DNA of 64,000 nucleotides from Parafrankia discariae (GTDB lineage Bacteria > Actinomycetota > Actinomycetes > Frankiales > Frankiaceae), in contig NZ_KB891274.1 of NCBI RefSeq assembly GCF_000373365.1, forward strand, positions 51,560 through 115,559, read 5' to 3'. The notes under the pieces were generated by a model. That model saw only the letters and a list, made by a program, of their open reading frames with translations. It was not told the DNA's origin and ran no database searches. This document shows, piece after piece, positions 29,939-41,128 of this stretch; positions within the stretch are counted from its first letter, which is position 1; each line of letters starts with the position of its first letter. The position numbers and the translations under genes are program-made.

Positions 29939-32668
29939 GTGGTCCACACCGCCCCCGTAACCGACACTGGACCGGTGACCGACGCGCCCGCCACACCCGC
30001 ACTCGAGCCCGGCCCGCTCGACCCCGCCCCGGCAGGCGCGCCCCCCGCACCCCCACAGCCCACCGGCCGCACCCGCCGGCACCGCCTCACCCGCCCCGCC
30101 CTGGCCACCCTCGCCGGCGCGCTGCTCTACCTCGCCTTCCCCCCCGTCGGCCTGTGGCCCCTGGCACCCCTCGCCCTGGCCGTTCTCACCCTGACCGTCC
30201 GCGGACGGCGGCTACGCGCCTCCTACGGGCTGGGAATGCTGTTCTCCCTCGCCTTCCTGCTACCGCTGCTGCGGTTCGTCTCCTTCGTCGGCGCCGACGG
30301 CTGGATCGTCCTGTCCGTCGCCGAAGCCGCCCTGCTCGCCCTCGTCGCCCCCGCCACCACCCTCGTCCAGCGGCTACCCGCCCCCTGGCTGTGGACCGGC
30401 GCCGTCTGGGTCGCCCAGGAGGCCCTGCGCGGCCGCGCGCCCTTCGGGGGCTTCCCCTGGGGCCGGATCGCGTTCAGCCAACCGGACAGCCCCTACACCC
30501 CCCTCGCCGCACTCGGCGGCGCCCCCCTGATCACCTTCACCGTCGCCACCACCGCCGCCCTGCTCGCCACAGCCCTCACCCACGCCACCCGGGCGGCCAC
30601 CACCCGCACCGCCCCCCACGCGACCGGCGGTGACAACCCAGGCAGCCCAGACAGCTCGAACGGCGACAACAACACCGCCCACCGCACACCACACACCACG
30701 GCCGCCCACCTACAGCCCCTGCTCGCCACCCTCGCCGGCGCCCTCGCGCTCACCCTCGCCGGCTTCGCCGTCCCCCTGCCCACCACCGCCCAACACGGCA
30801 CCCTCACCGTCGCCGCCGTCCAGGGAAACGTCCCCGAAGCCGGCGGCATCAACGCCCTCGGCGAGGCCTTCCAGGTCACCGACAACCACGTCACCGGCAC
30901 CGAGAACCTCGCCGCCGCCGTCCGCGCCGGACACACCCCCCAACCCGACCTCGTCCTGTGGCCGGAGAACTCCTCCGACATCGACCCCCTCACCAACCCC
31001 ACCGCCCACGCCGCCCTCACCCACGCCGCCACCGTCGCCGGCGCACCCCTGCTCGTCGGCGCCGTCCTCGACGGCCCCGGCCCCCGCCACGTCCGCAACG
31101 CCGGCCTCATCTGGACCACCGACGGACCCACCGGCGCCATGTACGTCAAACGCCACCCCGTCCCCTTCGCCGAATACCTCCCCGGCCGCGCCCTGCTCGA
31201 AAAACTCATCAGCCGCTTCGCCGACGAGATGCCCAACGACTTCCTCGCCGGCACCGGCACCGGCACCCTACCCGTCGCCGGCACCGTCATCGGCGACGTC
31301 ATCTGCTTCGAAGTCGCCTACGACGGCCTCGTCCGCGACAACGTCGACCGCGGCGCCGAACTCCTCGTCATCCAGACCAACAACGCCTCCTTCGGCCGCA
31401 AAGGCGAAAGCCAACAACAGCTCGCCATGAGCCGCCTGCGGGCCGTCGAACACGGCCGCGCCACCATCCAGGTCTCCACCAGCGGCCAAAGCGCCCTCAT
31501 CACCCCGAACGGCACCATCCTCAGCCAGACCGGGCTCTACGAAGCGGGCGTCCTGTCCGCACAACTCCCACTACGCACCACCCGCACACTCGCCACCCGC
31601 CTCGGTATCGTCCCGGAGGCGGTGCTCGCCACCCTCGGCGCCCTCGCCATGATTGCTGCACTGGCCCACAGCCGGCGCACCCGCACCACCCCGACCGGCA
31701 CCACCCAGCAGCCCACCCCCACATCCACCAACCGGACCGGCGACAACCACCAGCACCCGGGGGACACACACCAACCCGCCGCCGGCACCGACCAGAAGAG
31801 GAGAGGCGTGGAAGCCACCCGCGTCGTCGTCTGCGTCCCGACCTACAACGAACGGGAGAACCTGCCGGACACCACGCGCCGGCTACGCCAGGCGAACCCC
31901 GCGGTCCACCTGCTCGTCATCGACGACGCCAGCCCCGACGGCACCGGAAAAATCGCCGACGAACTCGCCGACGACGACGACCACATCCACGTCCTGCACC
32001 GCCCCGGCAAATCCGGCCTCGGCTCCGCCTACATCGCCGGCTTCACCTGGGCCCTACAGCACGGCTACGACATCGTCGTCGAAATGGACGCCGACGGCTC
32101 CCACCAGCCCGAGCAGCTACCCCGCCTCCTCGACGCCCTCACCGACGCCGACCTGGCCATCGGCTCCCGCTGGGTCCCCGGCGGCACCGTCCACAACTGG
32201 CCCCGCAGCCGACTCGTCCTCTCCCGCGGCGCCAACGCCTACGTCCGCGCCGCCCTCGGCGTCCCCCTACACGACGCCACCGCCGGGTTCCGCGCCTACC
32301 GCGCCGACGTCCTACGCGCCCGCGACCTCGACGACGTCGCCTCCCAGGGCTACTGCTTCCAGGTCGACCTCGCCTGGCGCGCCTGGCAGGCCGGCTTCCG
32401 CGTCGTCGAAGTCCCCATCGACTTCGTCGAACGCGAACGCGGCGCGTCGAAGATGAGCCGCGCGATCGTCGCCGAAGGCTTCTGGCGGGTCGGCTGGTGG
32501 GCCCTCACCTCCCTGCGCCGCGGCCCCGCCAGCACCAGCCCCCGCACCACCCGCACGGGCGACACCACGATCCCCACCCCCACCCGGCCCACCGACCCCA
32601 CCACCGGCGGCACCCTCACCACCCCGACCGCCACCGGACCCGACACCGTCGACGCCGGCCGGCCCTGA
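29939..32668 (+). CDS. ppm1: Apolipoprotein N-acyltransferase fused to polyprenol-phosphate mannose synthase
   Basis: A 909-residue fusion as in Mycobacterium tuberculosis Ppm1. Residues about 45-260 hold membrane segments. About 280-560 form the Lnt nitrilase domain, with the triad Glu in LWPENSS (about 342), Lys in MYVKRHPVPFAEYLPGR (about 403) and Cys in VICFEVAYD (about 455). From 624 a GT2 domain follows (DDASPDGTG, EMDADGSH) that makes polyprenyl-phosphate mannose, the donor for Pmt and lipomannan. An internal GTG at 31808 has AGAGGAGAGG before it and could start a free Ppm subunit. The annotated N-terminal GTG has no clear ribosome site. Confidence 0.9.
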   Translation: MVHTAPVTDTGPVTDAPATPALEPGPLDPAPAGAPPAPPQPTGRTRRHRLTRPALATLAGALLYLAFPPVGLWPLAPLALAVLTLTVRGRRLRASYGLGMLFSLAFLLPLLRFVSFVGADGWIVLSVAEAALLALVAPATTLVQRLPAPWLWTGAVWVAQEALRGRAPFGGFPWGRIAFSQPDSPYTPLAALGGAPLITFTVATTAALLATALTHATRAATTRTAPHATGGDNPGSPDSSNGDNNTAHRTPHTTAAHLQPLLATLAGALALTLAGFAVPLPTTAQHGTLTVAAVQGNVPEAGGINALGEAFQVTDNHVTGTENLAAAVRAGHTPQPDLVLWPENSSDIDPLTNPTAHAALTHAATVAGAPLLVGAVLDGPGPRHVRNAGLIWTTDGPTGAMYVKRHPVPFAEYLPGRALLEKLISRFADEMPNDFLAGTGTGTLPVAGTVIGDVICFEVAYDGLVRDNVDRGAELLVIQTNNASFGRKGESQQQLAMSRLRAVEHGRATIQVSTSGQSALITPNGTILSQTGLYEAGVLSAQLPLRTTRTLATRLGIVPEAVLATLGALAMIAALAHSRRTRTTPTGTTQQPTPTSTNRTGDNHQHPGDTHQPAAGTDQKRRGVEATRVVVCVPTYNERENLPDTTRRLRQANPAVHLLVIDDASPDGTGKIADELADDDDHIHVLHRPGKSGLGSAYIAGFTWALQHGYDIVVEMDADGSHQPEQLPRLLDALTDADLAIGSRWVPGGTVHNWPRSRLVLSRGANAYVRAALGVPLHDATAGFRAYRADVLRARDLDDVASQGYCFQVDLAWRAWQAGFRVVEVPIDFVERERGASKMSRAIVAEGFWRVGWWALTSLRRGPASTSPRTTRTGDTTIPTPTRPTDPTTGGTLTTPTATGPDTVDAGRP

Positions 32669-32716
32669 AACGTCGAGTGGGGTGACAGCGTGCGCTGTCA
32701 CCCCACTCGACGTTTC
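32667..32716. terminator. Perfect 23-bp bidirectional terminator overlapping a stop codon
   Basis: Bases 32667-32689 and 32694-32716 are exact reverse complements around the loop GTGC. The base of the stem includes two bases of the ppm1 TGA (32666-32668). Because the outer stem ends in AAA on one side and TTT on the other, both strands finish with a short T run. It separates ppm1 from the convergent rbpA. Confidence 0.85.
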
Positions 32717-32775
32717 CGACCTACTCGCACCCAACCGGCACCGCGCACCGGCCAGACCCGGGACCCCTCACCGCG

Positions 32776-33126
32776 TCAGGCGGACCGCCTGTCCGCACCC
32801 GTGCCCCGCAGCACCGCCAGCCTCTCGGCCAGCACCTCCTCCAGGTCGTCGGTCGTCCGACGTTCCATCAGCATGTCCCAGTGCGTACGCGGCGGCTTGC
32901 TCTTCTTCGGCTCCGGCCGCTCACCGTCCACGATCACCGACGCCGCCCCACACACGCGACACTCCCACACCGAAGGCACCTCGGCCTCGGCCGCGAAGGG
33001 CATGGTGAACTGGTGACCGTTCGGGCAGTCGTACGACGCTGTCTGCCGCGGGGCAAGCTCCGTGCTGCGGTCAGTCTCGTAGGACACTGCACCGAGACGG
33101 CTGCCCCGCAGAATGCGCTCGCCCAT
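32776..33126 (-). CDS. rbpA: RNA polymerase-binding protein RbpA
   Basis: A 116-residue actinobacterial transcription factor that binds the sigma factor and stabilises open complexes. The N-terminal MGERILRGSRLGAVSYETD, the zinc-binding YDCPNGHQF...WECRVCG region and the C-terminal sigma-interaction helix (THWDMLMERRTTDDLEEVLAERL) are all intact. ATG at 33126 has GAGGAG four bases upstream. A SigR-type promoter lies about 45-70 bp upstream, as known for rbpA in Streptomyces. Its presence places the organism among the Actinobacteria. Confidence 0.96.
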   Translation of the reverse strand: MGERILRGSRLGAVSYETDRSTELAPRQTASYDCPNGHQFTMPFAAEAEVPSVWECRVCGAASVIVDGERPEPKKSKPPRTHWDMLMERRTTDDLEEVLAERLAVLRGTGADRRSA

Positions 33127-33170
33127 ATGACTCCTCAGAGCGTCGTGGCGTGTGGACCTCAACCGAGTCC

Positions 33171-33197
33171 AACGTACGGACAAGCGAAGTCGTTCCC
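33171..33197 (-). promoter_or_regulatory. SigR/SigH-type promoter of rbpA
   Basis: On the minus strand GGGAAC (33197-33192) and GTT (33173-33171) are separated by exactly 18 bases, matching the disulfide-stress consensus GGAAT-N18-GTT closely. The site lies 45 bp before the rbpA start, with the Shine-Dalgarno in between. Confidence 0.7.
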
Positions 33198-33268
33198 ACC
33201 CCGGAAGGCCAGGTAACGAGATCGTGATCACACTGTGTGTTCCACCGACTGCAAAGGATACACGGCGC

Positions 33269-33676
33269 GTGACGAAGCGGGCGACAGACCGGGCTCCGAT
33301 CCTGCTCAACGGCCTCGCCCGCACCACCGTCGGGCTCACCGCCCTGGCCAGGCCCATCCAGGTCATCCGCGCCACCGGCGTCGACCGCGTCACCGCCGAG
33401 AAGATCGCCTGGCTCGCCCGCCTCGCCGGCATCCGCGACCTCGCCCTCGGCGCCGGACTCCTCCACGCCCAGCTCACCGGCGCACCCACCCGCGGATGGC
33501 TGCTCGCCGGCCTGCTCGCCGACGCCGCCGACACCGCCGTCTTCACCCACGCCACCATCCGCCACCACCTCCCACCCGGCACCGGCACCGCCATGACCGC
33601 CGCCGCCGCGGGCGGCGTCGCCCTCGCCGCCACCGCCCTCACCCGCCACCCCGCCACCACCGCACCGGTGGCCTGA
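33269..33676 (+). CDS. Hypothetical small protein, possibly membrane-associated
   Basis: A 135-residue protein with a basic N-terminus (VTKRATDRAP) and Ala/Gly/Leu-rich helices in the second half (GWLLAGLLADAADTAVF and TAAAAGGVALAATALTRH) that could be two membrane segments. GTG at 33269 follows AAAGGA with a 9-base spacer. It diverges from rbpA across 142 bp. Similar uncharacterised proteins occur in actinomycetes, but no function can be assigned. Confidence 0.7.
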   Translation: MTKRATDRAPILLNGLARTTVGLTALARPIQVIRATGVDRVTAEKIAWLARLAGIRDLALGAGLLHAQLTGAPTRGWLLAGLLADAADTAVFTHATIRHHLPPGTGTAMTAAAAGGVALAATALTRHPATTAPVA

Positions 33677-33800
33677 CAGAACAAACCGGCCGCCCGCCGC
33701 GTTGACCACCACAGGGCCACCATCCGACCCACGGACAGACACACCCAGGCACCGCCACCGGCAACCCCACCCCCCACCAGCCCGCCCGGAAGGACATCCC

Positions 33801-34250
33801 ATGACCGACCAGCCGACCACCAGCCCCGGCGCCAGCCCCGGCGAGAAAGTCACCCGCAGCGACACCGAATGGCGCCAGCTCCTCGACCCCCAGCGCTACG
33901 CCATCCTGCGCCAGGCCGCCACCGAAGCCCCCTTCAGCGGCGCCTACACCTACGACAAGACCGACGGCACCTACCGCTGCGGCGCCTGCGGCGCCCCCCT
34001 GTTCACCTCCGACACCAAATACGACTCCGGCTCCGGCTGGCCCAGCTTCTACCAGCCCGTCACCGCCGACGCCGTCACCCTCATCCAGGACCGCAGCCAC
34101 GGCATGACCCGCACCGAGGTCCGCTGCGCCCGCTGCGACTCCCACCTCGGCCACGTCTTCGACGACGGACCCGCCCCCACCGGGCAGCGGTACTGCATGA
34201 ACAGCCTCGCCCTCGCCCTCGACGACACCAACCAGCCCAACACCGGCTGA
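33801..34250 (+). CDS. msrB: Peptide-methionine (R)-S-oxide reductase
   Basis: A 149-residue MsrB that reduces methionine-R-sulfoxide in proteins with thioredoxin. Both structural zinc pairs are present (CGACG and CARCDSH), with the substrate motif SGSGWPSFY and the catalytic Cys in RYCMNSLAL near 132. ATG at 33801 has GGAAGGA upstream. It stands alone, 124 bp after the small hypothetical gene, near rbpA; both belong to oxidative-stress functions, but no SigR-type site was seen in front of msrB. Confidence 0.95.
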   Translation: MTDQPTTSPGASPGEKVTRSDTEWRQLLDPQRYAILRQAATEAPFSGAYTYDKTDGTYRCGACGAPLFTSDTKYDSGSGWPSFYQPVTADAVTLIQDRSHGMTRTEVRCARCDSHLGHVFDDGPAPTGQRYCMNSLALALDDTNQPNTG

Positions 34251-34388
34251 CCAACCCGGCCCACCGGCCGGAAACCACCGCCCCTCCCACACCGGCTGCC
34301 GGACACCACCCGGCAGCCCGCAAACCCCACACCAACCACACCAGCCCGGCACTGGGCGCCCCCACCCCGACATGGCACCATCCCGCGG

Positions 34389-34853
<465 letters not shown>

Positions 34854-34858
34854 CCGGC

Positions 34859-35269
34859 ATGGACCTCACCATCCACACCAGCTTCCTCCCGCACGACGAC
34901 CCCGACGCCTCCCTGGCCTTCTACCGCGACAGCCTCGGCTTCGAAGTTCGCAACGACGTCGGCTACAACGGCCTGCGCTGGATCACCGTCGGACCACCCG
35001 AGCAGCCCGACACCTGCATCGTCCTCGAACCACCCGCCGCCTACCCCGGCATCACCGACGACGAGCACCGCACCATCACCGAGATGATGGCCAAAGGCAG
35101 CTACGGCCACCTCATCCTCGCCACCGCCGACCTCGACACCACCTTCACCAAGGTGGCCGCCAGCGGCGCCGAAGTCGTCCAGGAACCCACCGAACAGCCC
35201 TACGGCGTCCGCGACTGCGCCTTCCGTGACCCCGCCGGCAACCTCGTCCGCATCAACGAACGCCGCTGA
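34859..35269 (+). CDS. VOC/glyoxalase-superfamily protein
   Basis: A 136-residue protein of two beta-alpha-beta-beta-beta units (DPDASLAFYRDSLGFEVRND, GHLILATADLDTTFTKVAASG, RDCAFRDPAGNLVRINE), the fold of glyoxalase I, fosfomycin-resistance and bleomycin-binding proteins. The enzymatic activity cannot be chosen from sequence. ATG at 34859 gives the standard start; GTG at 34850 overlapping the AraC stop would add three residues. A strong hairpin ends the unit before the UvrA-like gene. Confidence 0.85.
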   Translation: MDLTIHTSFLPHDDPDASLAFYRDSLGFEVRNDVGYNGLRWITVGPPEQPDTCIVLEPPAAYPGITDDEHRTITEMMAKGSYGHLILATADLDTTFTKVAASGAEVVQEPTEQPYGVRDCAFRDPAGNLVRINERR

Positions 35270-35275
35270 ACCAGC

Positions 35276-35340
35276 CCGGTGATCCCACGCCCGCCCGCCG
35301 GCCGGTGACCGGGTCGCCGGCCGGCGGGCGGGATCACCGG
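35276..35340. terminator. Large GC hairpin after the AraC-VOC pair
   Basis: The right arm (about 35317-35340) pairs with two blocks on the left: CCGGTGATCCC (35276-35286) and GCCCGCCGGCCGG further in, leaving a 6-base bulge. It starts 7 bases after the VOC stop. It is probably a terminator, since the next gene has its own Shine-Dalgarno. Confidence 0.6.
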
Positions 35341-35363
35341 CCGGCCAGCACGAGGGAGACACC

Positions 35364-37751
<2,388 letters not shown>

Positions 37752-37810
37752 GAGCGCACGGTCGGCACCGAGTTGAAAGGCCACGAGCCCCGGGACGCGG
37801 CCCACCCCGA

Positions 37811-37839
37811 GGCTTCCTGGCCCCGGGGGACAGGAAGCC
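37811..37839. terminator. 9-bp hairpin after the UvrA-like gene
   Basis: GGCTTCCTG (37811-37819) pairs with CAGGAAGCC (37831-37839) around an 11-base GC-rich loop, 60 bases beyond the stop at 37751. Confidence 0.55.
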
Positions 37840-37915
37840 CACAGCAGGCATCGTGAACACGCGCCACACGGCACGCGAACCGGCGTAGAAAAGGCCGCAC
37901 ACCCCCACTCGGAAC

Positions 37916-37943
37916 CGCGCCGATAATGCACATTATGTCAAGT
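37916..37943. other. Candidate chromosomal dif site (XerC/XerD)
   Basis: The 28-bp stretch has the inner palindrome ATAATGCACATTAT (37923-37936) and matches the E. coli dif sequence at about 20 of 28 positions when aligned by eye, including ATAATG of the XerC arm and ATTATGT-AA-T of the XerD arm. It is one of the few AT-rich palindromes in the window, lies in a 453-bp gap without genes (37752-38204), and coincides with the point where the strand composition bias of the left part ends. Confidence 0.75.
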
Positions 37944-37972
37944 AGAGCAGGACCCGGCCGGGAAGGACTGGT

Positions 37973-38013
37973 GGCCGCCGCCTTCGCCGGCGGGGGCGGC
38001 GAAGGCGGCGGCC
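37973..38013. repeat. 16-17 bp perfect hairpin next to the dif-like site
   Basis: Bases 37973-37988 and 37998-38013 are exact reverse complements of GGCCGCCGCCTTCGCC around a 9-base loop, extendable by one pair. It lies 30 bp after the dif-like site and may be a terminator or a structure linked to the terminus. No T run follows. Confidence 0.6.
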
Positions 38014-38129
38014 GCGCGCGGGCAAGAAATCCTGATCGTCTACGCGACCCGAACCCGCCCCATGATCGGAAATCCCTTCCGGCCGAAGGCTCTCCTTTTG
38101 AGGAAGAGAGTTTTTGATCCTTTGTGTGC

Positions 38130-38183
38130 TTGATTCCTTTTCTTGATCGTTTATGGCAAGGCCGGCGCGTCAACACTGTTGAC
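38130..38183 (+). promoter_or_regulatory. Promoter and operator of the APC transporter
   Basis: TTGATT (38130-38135) and TATGGC (38152-38157) with 16 bases between form a plausible promoter in an AT-rich stretch. Just downstream is the palindrome GTCAACACTGTTGAC (38169-38183). The same palindrome with one change, and the same GGCCGGCGC in front of it, overlaps the promoter of the TetR gene that follows the transporter. Confidence 0.65.
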
Positions 38184-38204
38184 TATCTTGATGGCCTGGC
38201 GGGC

Positions 38205-39560
38205 ATGTCAGGGCGAACCGGCGGTGAACAGCAGGCGGTGCTGGCCCGCACGATCGGCACCGGGGACGCCGTCGTCATCGGCCTGGGCGCGATGCTCGGA
38301 GCCGGCGTGTTCGCCGCGTTCGCTCCGGCGGCCCGGGCCGCCGGAGCGGCGCTCCTGCTCGCCCTGGCCGCGGCGGCGGTCGTGGCCTACTGCAACGCCA
38401 TCTGCTCGGCCCGACTGGCCGCGCGGTACCCGCAGGCCGGCGGCACCTACGTCTACGGGCGGCGGCGCCTCGGCGACTTCTGGGGCTACCTCGCGGGCGC
38501 CTCGTTCATCGCCGGCAAGACCGCGTCGTGCGCCGCGATGGCCCTCACCGTCGGCGCCTACACCTGGCCGGGACACGAACGTCCGGTGGCGGCGGGCGCG
38601 GCGGTCACCCTCACCGCGATCAACTGTTCCGGGGTGCGGCGCGCGGCCTGGCTGACCCGCCTGATCGTCGCCGTGGTCCTCGCCGTGCTCGCCGTGGTCG
38701 TGGCCGTCTGCGTGACCAGCGGCGCCGCGGAACCGGCCCGGCTCTCCCCCGCCGGATCCGCCGGGCCGGCGTGGTCCGGCCTGCCGCAGGCCGCCGGGCT
38801 GTTGTTCTTCGCCTTCGCCGGATACGCGCGGGTCGCGACCCTCGGCGAGGAGGTCCGGGACCCGCGGCGCACCATCCGCCGGGCGATCCCGGTCGCGCTG
38901 GGAGTCACGCTGGTCGTCTACGCCGCGGTCGCCGTCGCGCTGCTGCTGGTGCTGCCCGTGGGTGTGCTCGGGGCGTCGTCCGCGCCGCTCGCCGACGCCG
39001 TGCGCGCCGCGGGTGTGCCGGATCTGGCCCCGGTGGTGCGGGTCGGGGCCGCGCTCGGCGCGCTCGGGTCGCTGCTGGCGCTGATCCTCGGTGTCTCGCG
39101 CACCACCCTGGCGATGGCCCGTGACGGCCATCTCCCGACGCCGCTGGCCGCGGTCCATCCACGGTTCGGGGTTCCGCACCGCGCGGAGATCGTGGTCGGA
39201 GCCGCCGTGACGGTGCTCGTGCTCTGCGCGGACCTGCGCGGCGCGATCGGGTTCTCCTCCTTCGGGGTGCTGCTGTACTACGCGGTCGCCAACGCCGCGG
39301 CGTGGACCCTCTCCCCCACCGAAGGCCGCCCGGCGCGGGCCGTCCCGGTGGTCGGGTTCGCCGGTTGCCTGCTGCTGGCGTTCAGCCTGCCCGGGGCGTC
39401 GGTGGCCGGTGGGTGCGCCGTGCTGGCCGTGGCGGCCGTGGTCTATGCCGTGCGGCGTCGAACTGCCAGGTCCGCCGGCCCCGGCCGGCGCGTCAACACC
39501 GTTGACCACACTGTGGGTTCTACTAGGATCAGGGGTCGTGACGGCATCGGACGAGGATGA
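38205..39560 (+). CDS. APC-superfamily amino acid/polyamine permease
   Basis: A 451-residue integral membrane protein with about 12 hydrophobic segments. The first, GDAVVIGLGAMLGAGVFAAF, carries the GxGxGxF-like helix-1 motif of amino acid permeases; RYPQAGGTYVYGRRRLGDFWGYLAG and FAFAGYARVATLGEEVRDPRRTI are also typical. The substrate is not predictable. ATG at 38205 is used; upstream codons lie in the operator. The final 22 residues are encoded by DNA that also contains the promoter and operator of the downstream TetR gene, and the two genes overlap by 23 bp. Confidence 0.88.
   Translation: MSGRTGGEQQAVLARTIGTGDAVVIGLGAMLGAGVFAAFAPAARAAGAALLLALAAAAVVAYCNAICSARLAARYPQAGGTYVYGRRRLGDFWGYLAGASFIAGKTASCAAMALTVGAYTWPGHERPVAAGAAVTLTAINCSGVRRAAWLTRLIVAVVLAVLAVVVAVCVTSGAAEPARLSPAGSAGPAWSGLPQAAGLLFFAFAGYARVATLGEEVRDPRRTIRRAIPVALGVTLVVYAAVAVALLLVLPVGVLGASSAPLADAVRAAGVPDLAPVVRVGAALGALGSLLALILGVSRTTLAMARDGHLPTPLAAVHPRFGVPHRAEIVVGAAVTVLVLCADLRGAIGFSSFGVLLYYAVANAAAWTLSPTEGRPARAVPVVGFAGCLLLAFSLPGASVAGGCAVLAVAAVVYAVRRRTARSAGPGRRVNTVDHTVGSTRIRGRDGIGRG
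39492..39529 (+). promoter_or_regulatory. Leaderless promoter and operator of the TetR gene
   Basis: GTCAACACCGTTGAC (39492-39506) is a palindrome whose right half supplies the -35 TTGACC (39502-39507). Sixteen bases later comes the -10 TAGGAT (39524-39529), and the GTG start follows after 8 bases, so the transcript would start at or next to the start codon. The operator is nearly identical to that upstream of the APC gene. Confidence 0.75.
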
Positions 39561-40224
39561 GAACGCGCCCCGGGCGGGCGCGCCGGCTCCCCCACAACGC
39601 ACGCCTCGGGGCACCCTGTCGCGGGAGGTTCTGCTCGACGCGGCGATGGAGATCGTGCGGATCGGGGGCGCCGACGCGTTCAGCATGCGTGCCCTCGGTG
39701 CCCGCCTCGAGGTCGACCCGACCGCGGTCTACCGCCATTTCCACACCAAGAACGAACTGCTGGACGTTCTCGCCGACCTTCTGATCGCCGGCGACGAACC
39801 GCTGCCGGCGACCGGGGACGCGCGGGCCGACCTGCGGGCGAGCCTGCACCAGCTGCGGCGCTCGCTGCTGCGCCATCCGACGATGGCGGGGGTGATCCTG
39901 CGCCGCCCGCCGGGTGGGCGGGCGTACTGGGAGCGGGCCAACCACGCGTTGGGCCTGCTGCGCGGGATGGGGCTGAGCCCCGAGCAGGCGACGTCGACCT
40001 ACCAGACGCTGTTGTTCTACAGCCTGGGCCACGTGCTGTCCGAGGCGCGCGCGCTGGCCGCCGCGGTCGCGCGCGACAAGCGTCCCGGCACGCCGACGGC
40101 GACGTTCAACCCGCCGGCGCACCAGCTGCCCGATCTGGCGGCGGCGGTGCCGTTCCTGCGGGCCGACACGGCCGCGCAGTTCGACGACGGCCTTGATCTG
40201 ATCATGGGGTCGCTGCCGGGGTGA
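39538..40224 (+). CDS. TetR-family repressor of the APC transporter
   Basis: A 228-residue TetR protein. The DNA-binding domain is SREVLLDAAMEIVRIGGADA, then MRALGARLEVDPTAVYRHFHTK; the C-terminal helical domain resembles TetR_C families of actinomycetes. GTG at 39538 has no Shine-Dalgarno but lies right after a -10 hexamer, which indicates a leaderless mRNA. An identical palindrome in front of this gene and of the transporter suggests it represses both. The ligand is probably the transported solute; that is an inference. Confidence 0.9.
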   Translation: MTASDEDENAPRAGAPAPPQRTPRGTLSREVLLDAAMEIVRIGGADAFSMRALGARLEVDPTAVYRHFHTKNELLDVLADLLIAGDEPLPATGDARADLRASLHQLRRSLLRHPTMAGVILRRPPGGRAYWERANHALGLLRGMGLSPEQATSTYQTLLFYSLGHVLSEARALAAAVARDKRPGTPTATFNPPAHQLPDLAAAVPFLRADTAAQFDDGLDLIMGSLPG

Positions 40225-40504
40225 GCGTGGCGTTCGGGGTCGGTGGGCCGGTCGTCGTCGACGGAGGCGGCAAACCTCACAATCCCGTCCGGGACGGGCC
40301 CGCGCCGGGTCCGTGCTGTCCCCTCTCCCGTCCAGGGCACCGATCCACTTGCTACGGTGCACTCCGGCCAGCTCCGACCAGCCTCGCATCCGGCCGTTCC
40401 CGCGGGGCAGTGCCGGCACGCGGGGTTGCGGCGTGGGGAGCTGGCCGGCACAGGTCCGGACGGGCACGGATCCGGACAACGGTTCGAGGTGGGAGTCGAA
40501 AGCG

Positions 40505-41128
40505 ATGGCGGACGAGACGCTCGACGGGTTCCTCGAGGCGCTCGCCTCGGCGGCTCCCGCGCCCGGCGGTGGCGCCGCGGCGGCGGTGCAGGTGGCGCTG
40601 GGCGCGGCCCTGGTGAGCATGGTCACCAATCTGACCATCGGCAAGCCGCGGTACGCCGAGCATGAGGCGGTGATGCTCGCCGCCCGCGCCGAGGCGGACC
40701 GGCTGCGCGGTGCGGCGCTGGCGCTGGCCGACGCCGACGCGGTGGCGTTCACCGCGGTGACCGACGCCTACCGGCTGCCGAAGGAGAGCGCGCAGGAGAA
40801 GGCCGCGCGCAGCGCGGCGATCCAGCACGCGCTGGTCGGGGCGGCCGACGTGCCGTTGCGCACCGCGGCGGCCGCCGCGGAGGTGGTCGGGTTGTGCCAG
40901 CGCATCCTGGATGGCGCGAACGTCAACGTCCTGTCGGACGTGGCCGTCGCCGCCGCCAGCGCGCGGGCGGCCCTCGACTCGGCGGCGATCAACGTGCGGG
41001 TGAACCTGGCGTCGATGAGCGACGCGGCCACCCGCGACGCGACCGCCGCCGAGCTGGACAAGTACCTGTCGTCGGTGACCGGCGCGGACGTCGTCGTGCG
41101 CGCCGTGGCAGATCGGATCGGGTCATGA
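40505..41128 (+). CDS. Cyclodeaminase/cyclohydrolase-family protein (FTCD C-terminal type)
   Basis: A 207-residue, mostly helical protein matching the formiminotetrahydrofolate cyclodeaminase domain ([54 protein letters not shown]). It would convert 5-formimino-THF to 5,10-methenyl-THF, or act as a cyclohydrolase. ATG at 40505 has GGGAG about 10 bases upstream. It overlaps folD by 4 bp (ATGA), which fits folate one-carbon metabolism. The 280-bp gap before it (40225-40504) shows no gene. Confidence 0.9.
   Translation: MADETLDGFLEALASAAPAPGGGAAAAVQVALGAALVSMVTNLTIGKPRYAEHEAVMLAARAEADRLRGAALALADADAVAFTAVTDAYRLPKESAQEKAARSAAIQHALVGAADVPLRTAAAAAEVVGLCQRILDGANVNVLSDVAVAAASARAALDSAAINVRVNLASMSDAATRDATAAELDKYLSSVTGADVVVRAVADRIGS

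Noticed and set aside
26400..30000. Repetitive ACC/GCC-rich stretches resembling tandem repeats or CRISPR
   Set aside because: There is no regular repeat-spacer period; the pattern follows C-ending codon use and Pro/Thr-rich low complexity.
40225..40504. Possible riboswitch (THF or glycine) before the cyclodeaminase-folD pair
   Set aside because: No conserved core of either class was found and no strong stem is visible.
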